The notes under the pieces: model-generated
Told to the model about the DNA's origin: nothing
What the model saw: only the letters and a program-made list of their open reading frames with translations
Databases searched by the model: none
Shown here: positions 1 to 10,544 of the stretch, in pieces
Layout of the letters: the number at the start of each line of letters is the position of its first letter
How positions within the stretch are numbered: the first letter of the stretch is position 1
Program-made: the position numbers and the translations under genes
From: Halofilum ochraceum
GTDB taxonomy: Bacteria; Pseudomonadota; Gammaproteobacteria; XJ16; Halofilaceae
Assembly (NCBI RefSeq): GCF_001614315.2
Contig: NZ_LVEG02000007.1
Coordinates: forward strand, 116,320-180,319
DNA length: 64,000 nt
Direction: 5' to 3'

Positions 1-1
1 C

Positions 2-1099
2 AAGGGGCTCAGACAGCTTCGTGATCTGGTGGATGATATCGACGACGACCGCAAGGCACTCCGCCGGGCACGTGACGAAGTAAAGGAATCACTCGCGGCC
101 GCCGGGGATACGGCGTCGGAAGCGCGCCGCGCGCCGCAAGCCGATATCGAGCGGCTGTATCGCAAATATACCGATCCCGGCGCGGTTGCCGGGGAACTGG
201 CCTATTACCTGCTCGGCCCGAAGGTGGAGCAATGGGTGAACCAGGGCTGGTACTGGTATGGCCGGCTGTCCCCCTATCTCGGGGGCGGCGGGGCCGATAC
301 CGAGGCGGCGAGTGGCCCGGAGACCGTCCCCGCCGCCCGCCGTGTCGGGCGCAACGTCCTCTATCCAGAGGCCGGTGAGGAGCCGCGCGTCCTGGTCCGC
401 CAGGTGCGGGTCAGCGGTGCCGCGGGCGGTGGCGACCTCGACGGGCGGGTCACCGATATCGCGGTCCCGCCGAACCTGTGGGGTGAGCCGCTGCGGCTCA
501 ATCTGGCCGGGCAGTCGGTCAGCGGTATCGACCGCCTCCAGGTCGATGGTTCCATGGACCGGCGCGATCCGGCGAGCAGTATCAGCCGGCTGGATCTCAC
601 TGCGAACGGCACCGACGTCGCCGGCCTCGCGCTCGGACCGGAAGATGGCATCCTGGCGGACCGTGGACAGGCGGATTTCCAGGTCGCGGGGACCATCCGG
701 GACCGTGCCCTGGATCTCGACGTGACGTCGGCGATCCGCGATGCGGCCTTCAGCGCCGGTAGCGGTGCCGACTCGATCCTGCAGGAAGTCGCCGCCGCCC
801 TCGGCAATGCCGGGCGGCTGAATATCGGCGCCAATGTCGGCGGGACGATCGATGCACCGGAGTTCGAGCTGACTTCCTCGCTGACGGGCATCCTGGAGCC
901 GCTGCTGCGCAGCCGTCTGCAGGCGGAGGCCGGCGAGTTCCGCGAGGGGCTCGTGGCTGCGGTGAAGGACCGCACCGGCGGCTCGCTGGAAGAACTCGAG
1001 GCGTCCAGCGCGAAGCTGAACAGTCTGGAGCAGGAGCTGGAAGGCCGGCTGGAAGGGTTCCGCAAGGTGCTCGACCGGGCGCGCAAGCCGCTCGACTGA
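2..1099 (+). CDS. TIGR03545-type AsmA-like protein, C-terminal part
   Basis: The reading frame is open from the left edge, so this is the 3' part of a gene that starts outside the window; the first in-frame ATG (position 29) is probably internal. The visible 365 residues begin with a charged, coiled-coil-like stretch, then a segment resembling TIGR03545 proteins (LYRKYTDP, then a WYWYGRLSPYL stretch at about residues 80-90). A long beta-rich region follows that is typical of AsmA-like/DUF748 repeats (residues about 135-300), and the end is a helical tail rich in Glu and Leu. Family members are predicted inner-membrane-anchored periplasmic proteins of unknown role, often next to a TIGR03546 membrane protein; that partner would lie to the left and cannot be seen. 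Family assignment is from recall of the characteristic motif. Confidence 0.7.
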   Translation, partial: KGLRQLRDLVDDIDDDRKALRRARDEVKESLAAAGDTASEARRAPQADIERLYRKYTDPGAVAGELAYYLLGPKVEQWVNQGWYWYGRLSPYLGGGGADTEAASGPETVPAARRVGRNVLYPEAGEEPRVLVRQVRVSGAAGGGDLDGRVTDIAVPPNLWGEPLRLNLAGQSVSGIDRLQVDGSMDRRDPASSISRLDLTANGTDVAGLALGPEDGILADRGQADFQVAGTIRDRALDLDVTSAIRDAAFSAGSGADSILQEVAAALGNAGRLNIGANVGGTIDAPEFELTSSLTGILEPLLRSRLQAEAGEFREGLVAAVKDRTGGSLEELEASSAKLNSLEQELEGRLEGFRKVLDRARKPLD

Positions 1100-1151
1100 G
1101 GCCGGAGCCGCGCCGGGCATAGCCTGCGAGCGCGGGCTGCCTCGGGCCGCT

Positions 1152-2147
1152 TCAGGTGGTTCGGTCGGCTTCCACGCGCCAGCCCGTAACCGATCCGCTC
1201 TCGTCTTCGAATACCGCCGTGTGGACGGCGGTGAAACCGGCCGCATCGAACCGCCGTTCGATCGCGGCGATGTCTTCCTCGGCGCATGCGGCGGCCTGCA
1301 TATCGGCAAGGCGCTGGCGCATCGATACCACGCGCTGGCGGGCCTCCTCGAGCCAGCCGAGGGCTTCCTTCGCCCCGACCTGCCCGGTCATGGCCAGCAC
1401 TTCCTGCACGTAGTTCAGCGGCCCCAGAAGAGCGCGCGGATTGGTCTGCCCGCGCGCGGCGGTCTGGATGGACTCGATCGCCTCGTCCACGGCGCGGCGT
1501 TTCTTCGCCGCCTTCGGGGGCAGCGTCCCGCCGGCACCGCCGCCTGGTGTGCGCTTTTCCGCCAGCGCCCGCAGAAAATTCCGGGTCTTGAGGTAGATGC
1601 GGGCATCGTCGAGTACGTAGTCGATGCCCTGGGCCTCTTCACGGGCCGCGCGGACGAACGAAGAGTCGCCGTGATGGACGATCAGCGCGGCCCGTCCCCC
1701 GCTGCGCAGCACGCGCGCCAGTTCCGGGATCGAGCGGGCCGTGTCGCTGTATTCGAGACCGAACTGGCTGCACACGAGATCGAACGTGGCATCGGCGAAC
1801 GGCAATGCCTCCGCCGGTGTGCGCGGGTGGAAATGGATACTTGCCAGGCGTTCGCGCACATCGCCGTCCGGGACCTGCGTTACGGGGTCGATCGCGGCCA
1901 GGTCGGTACCGTGGACGGTGAATTCGCGTCCGGTGGCCGCCGCCGTGTCGAGCGCCAGCAGGGCAACGGCGCCGTTGCCGGTGGCCACGTCAACGATGCA
2001 CGCGCCGTCCGGCAGGGCCGCGAACTGCTCGCGCCAGAACGCGGCGATGTCGCCCCCGTAGTTGCCCTGCGTGACCTGACTGAACGAGTGGAGATTGCCG
2101 TACGCCCAGTATCGATCCCACGGGTCGGTTGCGGAGGCGGCGGTCAT
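1152..2147 (-). CDS. class I SAM-dependent methyltransferase
   Basis: A 331-residue protein with a Rossmann-type methyltransferase core. Motif I is VDVATGNGA at about residues 52-60, and a FDLVCSQFGLEY segment matches motif IV. The N-terminal DPWDRYWAYGNLHSF stretch and the Lys/Arg-rich insert followed by a long helical C-terminal region (about residues 200-300) are not part of the minimal fold and may recognise the substrate. The substrate is unknown. It is convergent with the gene on its left and lies 133 bp downstream of the DUF4382 lipoprotein gene on the same strand. ATG at 2147 is the natural start because the core fold begins soon after it. A methyltransferase is secure; any narrower name would be a guess. 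Confidence 0.85.
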   Translation of the reverse strand: MTAASATDPWDRYWAYGNLHSFSQVTQGNYGGDIAAFWREQFAALPDGACIVDVATGNGAVALLALDTAAATGREFTVHGTDLAAIDPVTQVPDGDVRERLASIHFHPRTPAEALPFADATFDLVCSQFGLEYSDTARSIPELARVLRSGGRAALIVHHGDSSFVRAAREEAQGIDYVLDDARIYLKTRNFLRALAEKRTPGGGAGGTLPPKAAKKRRAVDEAIESIQTAARGQTNPRALLGPLNYVQEVLAMTGQVGAKEALGWLEEARQRVVSMRQRLADMQAAACAEEDIAAIERRFDAAGFTAVHTAVFEDESGSVTGWRVEADRTT

Positions 2148-2280
2148 GGCGATACCTGTACCGGGGCGAGTGACGAGAGGGGCGATTCTACTGCCCGTCG
2201 ATTGGCCGGCACCACATGCGATTATGGGGATAGCCCGGTTGTCCGGAGGCAGTGGGGCCGAGAAGGGGCGTTCAACGAGA

Positions 2281-3195
2281 CTACGGTGGGCCGAAATGAT
2301 GCTTGACCGTGTCGCCGGGCCCGGTGCGGATCACGGCAGTGCCGAAGAAGGCGAACGCGTCATCGGTTGTCGCCCGATCGCCGCCGGCGTTGCAGGTCAG
2401 TGCAATCGTGTAGGGGCCGGGCGCGAGGAAGGCCGCATGGAACTCGAATGGCGCTTCGGCGTCTTCGGCCTGGCCGCGGCTGACGCTGACCGGGCGCGGA
2501 CCGGGGCCGCCGATATCATCTGGCCCAACGCCTTCGCCGCTGAAGACGTAGAGCGCGATGCCGCTGCGATGCGGCTCGCTGCAATGGCGTGCGATCAGGT
2601 CCCGGTCGGCGCTCGCCACGATGTGGGAGGCTGTTTCGGTTGCTACCGAGCGGAGTATGGGACTGATTGCATAGGTATTGGTGGTGGGCCCTTTTTCACC
2701 AAGCGGTTCGTGCAGCTGGAAATCGATCGTGCGTTTCACCGTGCCGTCGGGTGGAACCGTGAACGGTGCTCCGATATGCAGGTGATTGCGCACTCCGCTG
2801 GGGACGACTAGTTCCCGAATCGAATTGTCCGCGAGCACGAGATACGTATCCTTTTTGCCCCGGGTGTTGAGATGCAGTTGTATCCACTCGTACGCACCGG
2901 CCGGCAATTCCATGTCTTCGGTCAGCCTGGCGGTGTTGCCGCGTCGCAGTCTGGCGATATCGATCCGCTTCGGTTCATCGAAGCCGTGCTGGACGCGCTG
3001 ACCGTCGACGCGCTCGACGGTCAGCCCGGAAAACTCCAGCCATGCCGCGCGGATGCTGCCATCCGGGAGGCCGCCCGTGAGGTCCAGATCGATCCGACCC
3101 GGAGATTCCTCGGCGTCGCCGCAACCGGCGATGAACAGTGCGAACAGTATGAGCGCCCCGCAGGCTATTGCAGTGGACGGGGATGGACGCTGCAT
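2281..3195 (-). CDS. DUF4382 domain lipoprotein
   Basis: This 304-residue protein opens with a lipoprotein signal: hydrophobic residues 10-22 run into FIAGC, giving a lipidated Cys25. Residues about 33-180 read as a DUF4382 domain (IDLDLTGG, AAWLEFSGLTVERV, DIARLRRGNTARL, then PAGAYEWIQLHL), a beta-sandwich resembling carboxypeptidase-regulatory and pilin-like folds. A second Ig-like portion follows, in which PFEFHAAFLAPGPYTIALTC resembles periplasmic carrier-type domains. The protein should sit in the envelope facing the periplasm. DUF4382 proteins have no settled function. It has no obvious operon partner; the nearest upstream gene is the hybrid kinase 178 bp away. Confidence 0.75.
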   Translation of the reverse strand: MQRPSPSTAIACGALILFALFIAGCGDAEESPGRIDLDLTGGLPDGSIRAAWLEFSGLTVERVDGQRVQHGFDEPKRIDIARLRRGNTARLTEDMELPAGAYEWIQLHLNTRGKKDTYLVLADNSIRELVVPSGVRNHLHIGAPFTVPPDGTVKRTIDFQLHEPLGEKGPTTNTYAISPILRSVATETASHIVASADRDLIARHCSEPHRSGIALYVFSGEGVGPDDIGGPGPRPVSVSRGQAEDAEAPFEFHAAFLAPGPYTIALTCNAGGDRATTDDAFAFFGTAVIRTGPGDTVKHHFGPP

Positions 3196-3373
3196 CGGGG
3201 ATCGCCTCCGGCGGGTCGCCAGGCTGGTTGTGGGGCCGTACCCACGACCCTTCGAGCTAGAATGGCACCATGGGCGGGAGGATGGAAGCGGGGTGCAATG
3301 AAGCGGGTTTCATCACCGCCGCGCTTGCCGCGGCCGCTGGCGACCACGGAATCCATACGACCGTCCCGGGAGG

Positions 3374-5611
<2,238 letters not shown>

Positions 5612-5797
5612 GGCAATGGCAACCGATCCCGTTCCCTGGTCGTCGATTGTAGACGCGCGTGATTGCTCGATGCGACGGGCATGTGACACGTGCCCTTGGC
5701 CGGTGCGGTCCGATCGGGTACTGTCCGCCGATCCACACACCGCTGCACGGGTGGCATCTCCATGAACGAGGCTGGCCGCTCAACGTCGGAACCCATC

Positions 5798-7459
5798 ATG
5801 AACAAGTACCTGTTTCGGCGTTGTCCGCCGGTCTTGATCTGGACTGCCGTCCTTGCGTTGGCCGGCTGCGCGACCCCCGGGCTCGACAAAGGCGGCGGAT
5901 CGGAAACAGACGGTTCCGTGGCAACGGCGCCGGACGGGAACGAAACGACGGACAGGGCCGCGCGGAACCCGGCCATGAGTGGCCAGGCGGCTCCACGCCT
6001 CGAGTCTGGGGCGAGGGTGGTGGATCCCCCGACGGTCGAGCCCGGGGCGGAAGACGTCTGGTCGCGGCTGCGGGACGGGTTCGGGCTGCCGAACGTCGAG
6101 GAGGAGCGCATCGATGCCGAGATCGCGCGCTATGAAGGACGGCAGCGCTATTTCGAGATTGTCGCGGAGCGCGCGCAGCCGTATCTGCGCTATATCCTCG
6201 ATCGCATCGAGGCGCGCGGCATGCCGGCCGAACTGCTGCTGATCCCCGTCGTCGAGAGCGCGTTCCGTCCGTTCGCCTATTCCTATGCGCGCGCGGGCGG
6301 TCTCTGGCAGTTCAAACCCCTGACCGGGAAGCGCTTCGGCCTGAAACAGAACTGGTGGTACGACGGCCGCCGGGACGTGCTGGCGAGCACCGATGCCGCG
6401 CTCGACTACCTGGAGTACCTGCACGGGTTCTTCGATGGCGATTGGCTGCTCGCCATCGCCGCCTACAACGGCGGTGAGGGGACGGTGCAGCGCGCGGTAC
6501 GGGCCAACGCGGCGCAGGGCCAGCCCACCGACTACTGGCATCTCGACCTGCCGACACAGACCGAGAAATACGTGCCGCGCATATTGGCGTTGCGGGCCAT
6601 TCTGAGCACACCCGGCAAGTACGGGATCGCGTTGCCCGCGATGCCCGAAGAAGAGGCACTGACCATCGTGGAGCTCGATGATCAGGTGGATCTCGCGGTC
6701 GCCGCGGAGATGGCCGGCATGCCGCTGGAAGCGCTGCATCGCTACAACTCGGGCTACAACCGCTGGGCGACGCCGCCGGATGGGCCGCATCGCCTCGCAG
6801 TGCCGAAAAGACAGGCCGACACCCTGCGGGCGGCGCTGGAAACCCGTGACGACCGGGGCATGATCCGTTGGCGTCGGCACGCCGTCGAATCCGGCGATAC
6901 CCTGGGGGCGATCGCCGATCGCTATGGCACGACGGTCGATATGCTGCGCGATGCGAATGATATCAACGGGGCCATGATCCGGGTTGGACAGAAACTGCTG
7001 GTGCCCATGCCCAGCCGCGACGGTGAGGCCTACACCCTGAGTCTCGAAAACCGCCGTCAGCGCACCCAGGCGAGCGGACCCTCCGGGCGCGAACGCATCG
7101 ACTACCGTGTACGTCCGGGCGACACCTTCTGGGGAATCGCCCGCTCGCATGACGTCAAAGTTCGCCGCCTGGCCGCCTGGAACGACATGGCCCCCGGGGA
7201 CGCGATCCATCCCGGGCAAAGCCTGGCGATCTGGGTCGAGGCCAGCCAGGCCGGCCGCGGCGGACCCACGCAGAATCTGCAGCAGGTCACCTACAGGGTG
7301 CGCGAGGGCGATTCACTGTACGCGATCGCCCGCCGGTTCAATCTCGATGTCGAGGCGATCCGGCGCTGGAACAGCCTGCAGGCCGGGGCGTATCTCCAGC
7401 CGGGGCAGAGCCTCGATCTGCAGGTCGATGTCACCGAACAGGCGGAGGCGCGACCGTAG
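5798..7459 (+). CDS. mltD: membrane-bound lytic murein transglycosylase D
   Basis: From ATG 5798 the protein is 553 residues and starts with a lipoprotein signal ending LALAGC (Cys24). Upstream in-frame ATGs at 5690 and 5762 would bury that signal, so they were not chosen. A soluble lytic transglycosylase domain spans about residues 130-270: catalytic Glu153 lies in VVESAFRP, followed by GLWQFKP and the AIAAYNGGEG motif. Three LysM peptidoglycan-binding repeats follow at about 363-408, 435-482 and 497-545. The enzyme cleaves the MurNAc-GlcNAc bond with 1,6-anhydro ring formation and acts at the inner face of the outer membrane. The gene stands alone, divergent from the hybrid kinase. Confidence 0.93.
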   Translation: MNKYLFRRCPPVLIWTAVLALAGCATPGLDKGGGSETDGSVATAPDGNETTDRAARNPAMSGQAAPRLESGARVVDPPTVEPGAEDVWSRLRDGFGLPNVEEERIDAEIARYEGRQRYFEIVAERAQPYLRYILDRIEARGMPAELLLIPVVESAFRPFAYSYARAGGLWQFKPLTGKRFGLKQNWWYDGRRDVLASTDAALDYLEYLHGFFDGDWLLAIAAYNGGEGTVQRAVRANAAQGQPTDYWHLDLPTQTEKYVPRILALRAILSTPGKYGIALPAMPEEEALTIVELDDQVDLAVAAEMAGMPLEALHRYNSGYNRWATPPDGPHRLAVPKRQADTLRAALETRDDRGMIRWRRHAVESGDTLGAIADRYGTTVDMLRDANDINGAMIRVGQKLLVPMPSRDGEAYTLSLENRRQRTQASGPSGRERIDYRVRPGDTFWGIARSHDVKVRRLAAWNDMAPGDAIHPGQSLAIWVEASQAGRGGPTQNLQQVTYRVREGDSLYAIARRFNLDVEAIRRWNSLQAGAYLQPGQSLDLQVDVTEQAEARP

Positions 7460-7489
7460 CGGTATGGGCACGGGATCCCGGGGGCGCAT

Positions 7490-7924
7490 GTGGCAGGGTT
7501 GAGCGAACGGCTGGATGCATCCGAGCGGGTGCTTTTCCACGAGCGGGTACACCCGGCCATCTGGCTACGCCCGGGCGCCGTGCTCGGAATCGGTCTGTTC
7601 GCCATGCTGGGGGCGGGCGGGCCCGCTGCCGTCATCACCATCCTGGTCGGGCTGATCGACCTGTGCGGTCGGGCGTTGCAGGCGACCCGGATCGAACTGA
7701 TGGTGACCGAGCGCCGGGTACTGGCCCGGACCGGGATCTTCCGGACGCGGGAGGTCGCAGTTGTGGGCGCGAACGCTGTCGAACTGATCCAGCATGGCCT
7801 CGCCAGGCATCTCGGGTTCGCGTTCGTTCGGCTCACGCCCGCCGAGGGAAATCCGCGGACGGTTGGCTTCGTTCCCGAGCCCGCGGCATTGCGCCAGGCG
7901 CTTGAGAGCGCCAGTCCGGCCTGA
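7490..7924 (+). CDS. PH-domain (DUF304/bPH2-like) membrane protein
   Basis: GTG at 7490 gives 144 residues. Residues about 26-60 form one or two hydrophobic segments (LGIGLFAMLGAG, VITILVGLIDL). The rest resembles a bacterial pleckstrin-homology-like domain: IELMVTERRVLARTGIF followed by EVAVVGANAVELIQ is the usual strand pattern of YdbS/DUF304 proteins. Such proteins sit in the inner membrane with the PH-like domain in the cytoplasm; their role is mostly unknown. The gene begins 30 bp after mltD and could be cotranscribed with it. It ends 16 bp before the convergent hydrolase gene. Confidence 0.65.
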   Translation: MAGLSERLDASERVLFHERVHPAIWLRPGAVLGIGLFAMLGAGGPAAVITILVGLIDLCGRALQATRIELMVTERRVLARTGIFRTREVAVVGANAVELIQHGLARHLGFAFVRLTPAEGNPRTVGFVPEPAALRQALESASPA

Positions 7925-7939
7925 GACCGGCCCGTCGAC

Positions 7940-8668
7940 TCAGGGGCGAGCGGCGCGCGGAAAGTCCGCGGCGGCGATGCGTTCCCAAAGACCCCGCCAC
8001 ACGGGCCAGCTATGCCCGCCTTGCCCGAGAAAGACCCGTTCCGATGGTAACTGTCGGGCCAGCAGATCCCCGGCCTCGGCGAAACGGTCATCACGGCCAT
8101 AGCCGAGTACGATCCAGGGCCGATCCGCGCCTCGCGTGGTCTCTTTGAGCCAGCGCCAGTGCCTGCGCTGCCAGTCTTTACCCGCCGTGGTTTCGCCCGT
8201 CCATGTCGCCAGACCCCCGGCGTCGGCGATGTCCTGCACGAGGACCTCGTCCCCGGGGTAGGGCGCCAGCAGGATCAGCCCGTCGATCATGCCCGGGTGG
8301 GCCTGCGCGTAGAGCCCGGCGCCCAGACCGCCCGCCGAGATCCCCAGTAACCAGATGCGCTGGTAGCCCCGTGCGCGCGCTGGCCGGATGATGTCCTCGT
8401 GCAGCCGGTCAACGATCGTCTCGCTCGTGTAGTAGCCGAAATGCGCGTCGGCCGCGAGCAGGTCGTAGCCGCGCCCGGCACCGATTTCCATGAACCCCTC
8501 GTCGACGAAGTCCGGCCCGCGGTCGCCGCGCCCCGGCAGGAAGACGAGCAGGGTGTCGGACCGGCGCGCTTCCGGCTGAGCGATATTGCCCATGGGCTGC
8601 GTCGGCGGCGGTGCCCACGCGCAGGCGCTCAGGAAGAGCGCGGTCAAGAGGATGATCCATTTCGCCAT
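7940..8668 (-). CDS. alpha/beta-hydrolase lipoprotein
   Basis: The start at 8668 gives 242 residues and a clean lipoprotein signal (MAKWIILLTALFLSAC, Cys16); the frame extends further upstream but that part is low-complexity basic sequence. The fold is alpha/beta hydrolase: LLVFLPGRGD near residue 41 (oxyanion region), nucleophile Ser111 in GISAGG, an acidic candidate in YGRDDRF and His219 in QGGHSW near the C-terminus. The protein should be anchored in the envelope, acting on an ester or related substrate. It is convergent with the PH-domain gene and diverges from the OhrR-like gene. The substrate is unknown. Confidence 0.8.
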   Translation of the reverse strand: MAKWIILLTALFLSACAWAPPPTQPMGNIAQPEARRSDTLLVFLPGRGDRGPDFVDEGFMEIGAGRGYDLLAADAHFGYYTSETIVDRLHEDIIRPARARGYQRIWLLGISAGGLGAGLYAQAHPGMIDGLILLAPYPGDEVLVQDIADAGGLATWTGETTAGKDWQRRHWRWLKETTRGADRPWIVLGYGRDDRFAEAGDLLARQLPSERVFLGQGGHSWPVWRGLWERIAAADFPRAARP

Positions 8669-8871
8669 CGGGCGGGGTCCACGCAGGTTGTCGGGCCGTC
8701 CCCGGGGGCGTCCTGCATGCCGCCCTGGCGGGGGGTGTGAAAAGCGAGTGTAGCGCCCCGTATCAACCAGGATACAATCCCGCGCTTGGCATCGTGGACG
8801 TTTTGGGCGACCCTCTCGTTCACGCTGGTCGGTATAAGGCCGGTCCATCATGCATTATCGGGGACGCGATC

Positions 8872-9333
8872 TTGACCGCAGAAGAAACCACGGACGACTC
8901 ACTCGAACTCGGCAATCAGCTGTGTTTCAGCGTCTATTCGACGGCTCATGCGTTCACCCGCCTGTACACGAGCCTGCTGAAATCGCTTGATGTCACGTAC
9001 ACGCAGTACCTGGTCCTGCTGGTCCTGTGGGAAGAGGATGGCCCGACGGTGAAGGCGTTGGGCGATCGGCTCTCGCTGGATTCCGGCACGCTGACCCCCT
9101 TGTTGCGGCGACTCGAAGACGCGGGCTACGTCCATCGGGTACGCGCCGAGCGCGACCAGCGCTGCATGCACGTCTACCTCACGGAACATGGCCGCGCGGT
9201 CCGCCCCGACGTGCACGACGTGCGCCGCTCGGTGTTCGAGGCGACGGGCCTGAGCTTTGCGGAACTGAAAGATCTCCAGGGGCGACTGGAAACATTGCGC
9301 TCGGCGCTGGATTCGGCCGCCCAGCGCGGGTGA
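8872..9333 (+). CDS. MarR-family regulator, OhrR-like
   Basis: A TTG start at 8872 (GGGGAC just upstream) gives 153 residues, the usual size of OhrR. The frame stays open back to ATG 8737, but the extra sequence does not look coding. The core contains NQLCFSVYSTAHAFTR, where Cys18 matches the peroxide-sensing Cys of OhrR, and LDVTYTQYLVLLVLWE, the typical second helix with its conserved Tyr. The winged helix is VKALGDRLSLDSGTLTPLLRRLE. No second Cys is seen near the C-terminus, so it would be a one-Cys type. OhrR proteins repress ohr in response to organic hydroperoxides; no ohr gene is in this window. It is convergent with the HlyD-like gene. Confidence 0.8.
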   Translation: MTAEETTDDSLELGNQLCFSVYSTAHAFTRLYTSLLKSLDVTYTQYLVLLVLWEEDGPTVKALGDRLSLDSGTLTPLLRRLEDAGYVHRVRAERDQRCMHVYLTEHGRAVRPDVHDVRRSVFEATGLSFAELKDLQGRLETLRSALDSAAQRG

Positions 9334-9344
9334 TGGATCGCGGG

Positions 9345-10544
9345 TCAGCGCTGACCGATGGGCATCACTCGCGTGCCCTCGGTGATCGTTCTGGACGGCT
9401 GGAGTACCACGGTCTCGCCCTCGCTGAGGCCCTCCCGGATTTCGACGTCGAGTCCACCCTCGTGGCCAATCTGCACGCCACGCCGTTGGGCAATGCCATC
9501 GGCGATCACGTACACCGCGTAGCCGTCGTCGGTCTCGAAAAGGGCGTTCTCGGGGATCTGCACGACGTCTTCCGCGGACCAGAGGATGAACTCCGCCTCC
9601 ACCCGATAGGCGTCGCCGAGGCCCCGCCACCGTGAATGCGGGGCGGTGATTTCGGCGATCACGCGGACACGCTGTTCCTCGACGCCGAGGGCCGATACCT
9701 CGGTGAACCCGGAGGGTTCCACGCGGCGTACGCGGCCGGGGAGGCTTTCCTCGCCACCCCAGCGATGGAACCGCACCTCCATGCCCGGCTCGATCCGCAC
9801 CGCGTCCGCCGACAGGACCTCGACGACCACCTCCAGCGAGGCCGGGTTGCCCAGAACGAGCAGCGGCTCACCGGCGGCAACGACACCCTGGCTCTCGTGG
9901 TGCACGGCGAGCACCTGGCCGTCGACCGGTGCCTCGACGGGGACTTCGTCCGGTGTCTCGCTGCGTCCCGCGTACTGCAGTCGCGCCTCGGCGGCCGCCA
10001 CTTCCTGACGGGCGACGTCGACGGCGTAGCGGGCCGATTCGAATTCCGCCTCGGCCCGCTCGGCCTCCGCCTCGGCCCGCTCTACCTCGTTGCGCGAGAC
10101 CTGGCCGTCAATGCGCAGACCGGCGAGGCGCTCATACGTCGCCCGCGCGTAGCGGGCACTGGTGCGGGCGGCCTCCAGCCGTGCGCGTTCCGCCTGCAGT
10201 GCAGCGCGGGCGCGTTCGAGTGCCGCCTCGGCCTCGGCTCGGGCACGGGGATCGAGCGCACTGGCGGGCAGGGGACGTAGTGCCATCAGGACTTCACCAG
10301 CCGCGACCGTATCGCCCGGATCCAGTGTGACCCGGGGCGCCCAGCCGGCCACGGGTGACGACACGTCGTAGCGCTCGCGCACGCGGGTCCGTCCCTCTTC
10401 CTCGATCGTTTCCGTCAGCGGTCCGCGCTCCACTGTCGCCGTGGATACGGGTTCCGGTGCCGGTCGCAGCAGCCAGGCCACTGTGCCGATCACGACGAGA
10501 CCGAGGACAGCGGGTACGAGATGGCGACGTCTGAGCATGTTCAT
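9345..10544 (-). CDS. HlyD-family periplasmic adaptor of an ABC exporter
   Basis: 399 residues: an N-terminal membrane anchor (about 9-26), a barrel-sandwich half (SPVAGWAPRVTLDPGDTVAAG), a long coiled-coil hairpin rich in Ala/Glu/Arg (about 100-195), the returning lipoyl half (VEAPVDGQVLAVHHESQGVVAAG), then beta-barrel and membrane-proximal domains. This is a membrane fusion protein linking an inner-membrane exporter to the outer membrane or periplasm. Its ATG overlaps the stop of the FtsX-like permease gene in an ATGA, so it is the third gene of an ATPase-permease-adaptor operon, as in MacAB-like or DevBCA-like systems. No outer-membrane TolC partner gene is nearby. Confidence 0.88.
   Translation of the reverse strand: MNMLRRRHLVPAVLGLVVIGTVAWLLRPAPEPVSTATVERGPLTETIEEEGRTRVRERYDVSSPVAGWAPRVTLDPGDTVAAGEVLMALRPLPASALDPRARAEAEAALERARAALQAERARLEAARTSARYARATYERLAGLRIDGQVSRNEVERAEAEAERAEAEFESARYAVDVARQEVAAAEARLQYAGRSETPDEVPVEAPVDGQVLAVHHESQGVVAAGEPLLVLGNPASLEVVVEVLSADAVRIEPGMEVRFHRWGGEESLPGRVRRVEPSGFTEVSALGVEEQRVRVIAEITAPHSRWRGLGDAYRVEAEFILWSAEDVVQIPENALFETDDGYAVYVIADGIAQRRGVQIGHEGGLDVEIREGLSEGETVVLQPSRTITEGTRVMPIGQR

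Noticed and set aside
8771..8781. GGATACAATCC as an OhrR operator
   Set aside because: A four-base inverted repeat is too short to support a site, though it lies upstream of the gene.
8737..8871. N-terminal extension of the OhrR-like regulator
   Set aside because: The extra 45 residues resemble no MarR sequence, and TTG 8872 has a ribosome site at the expected distance.
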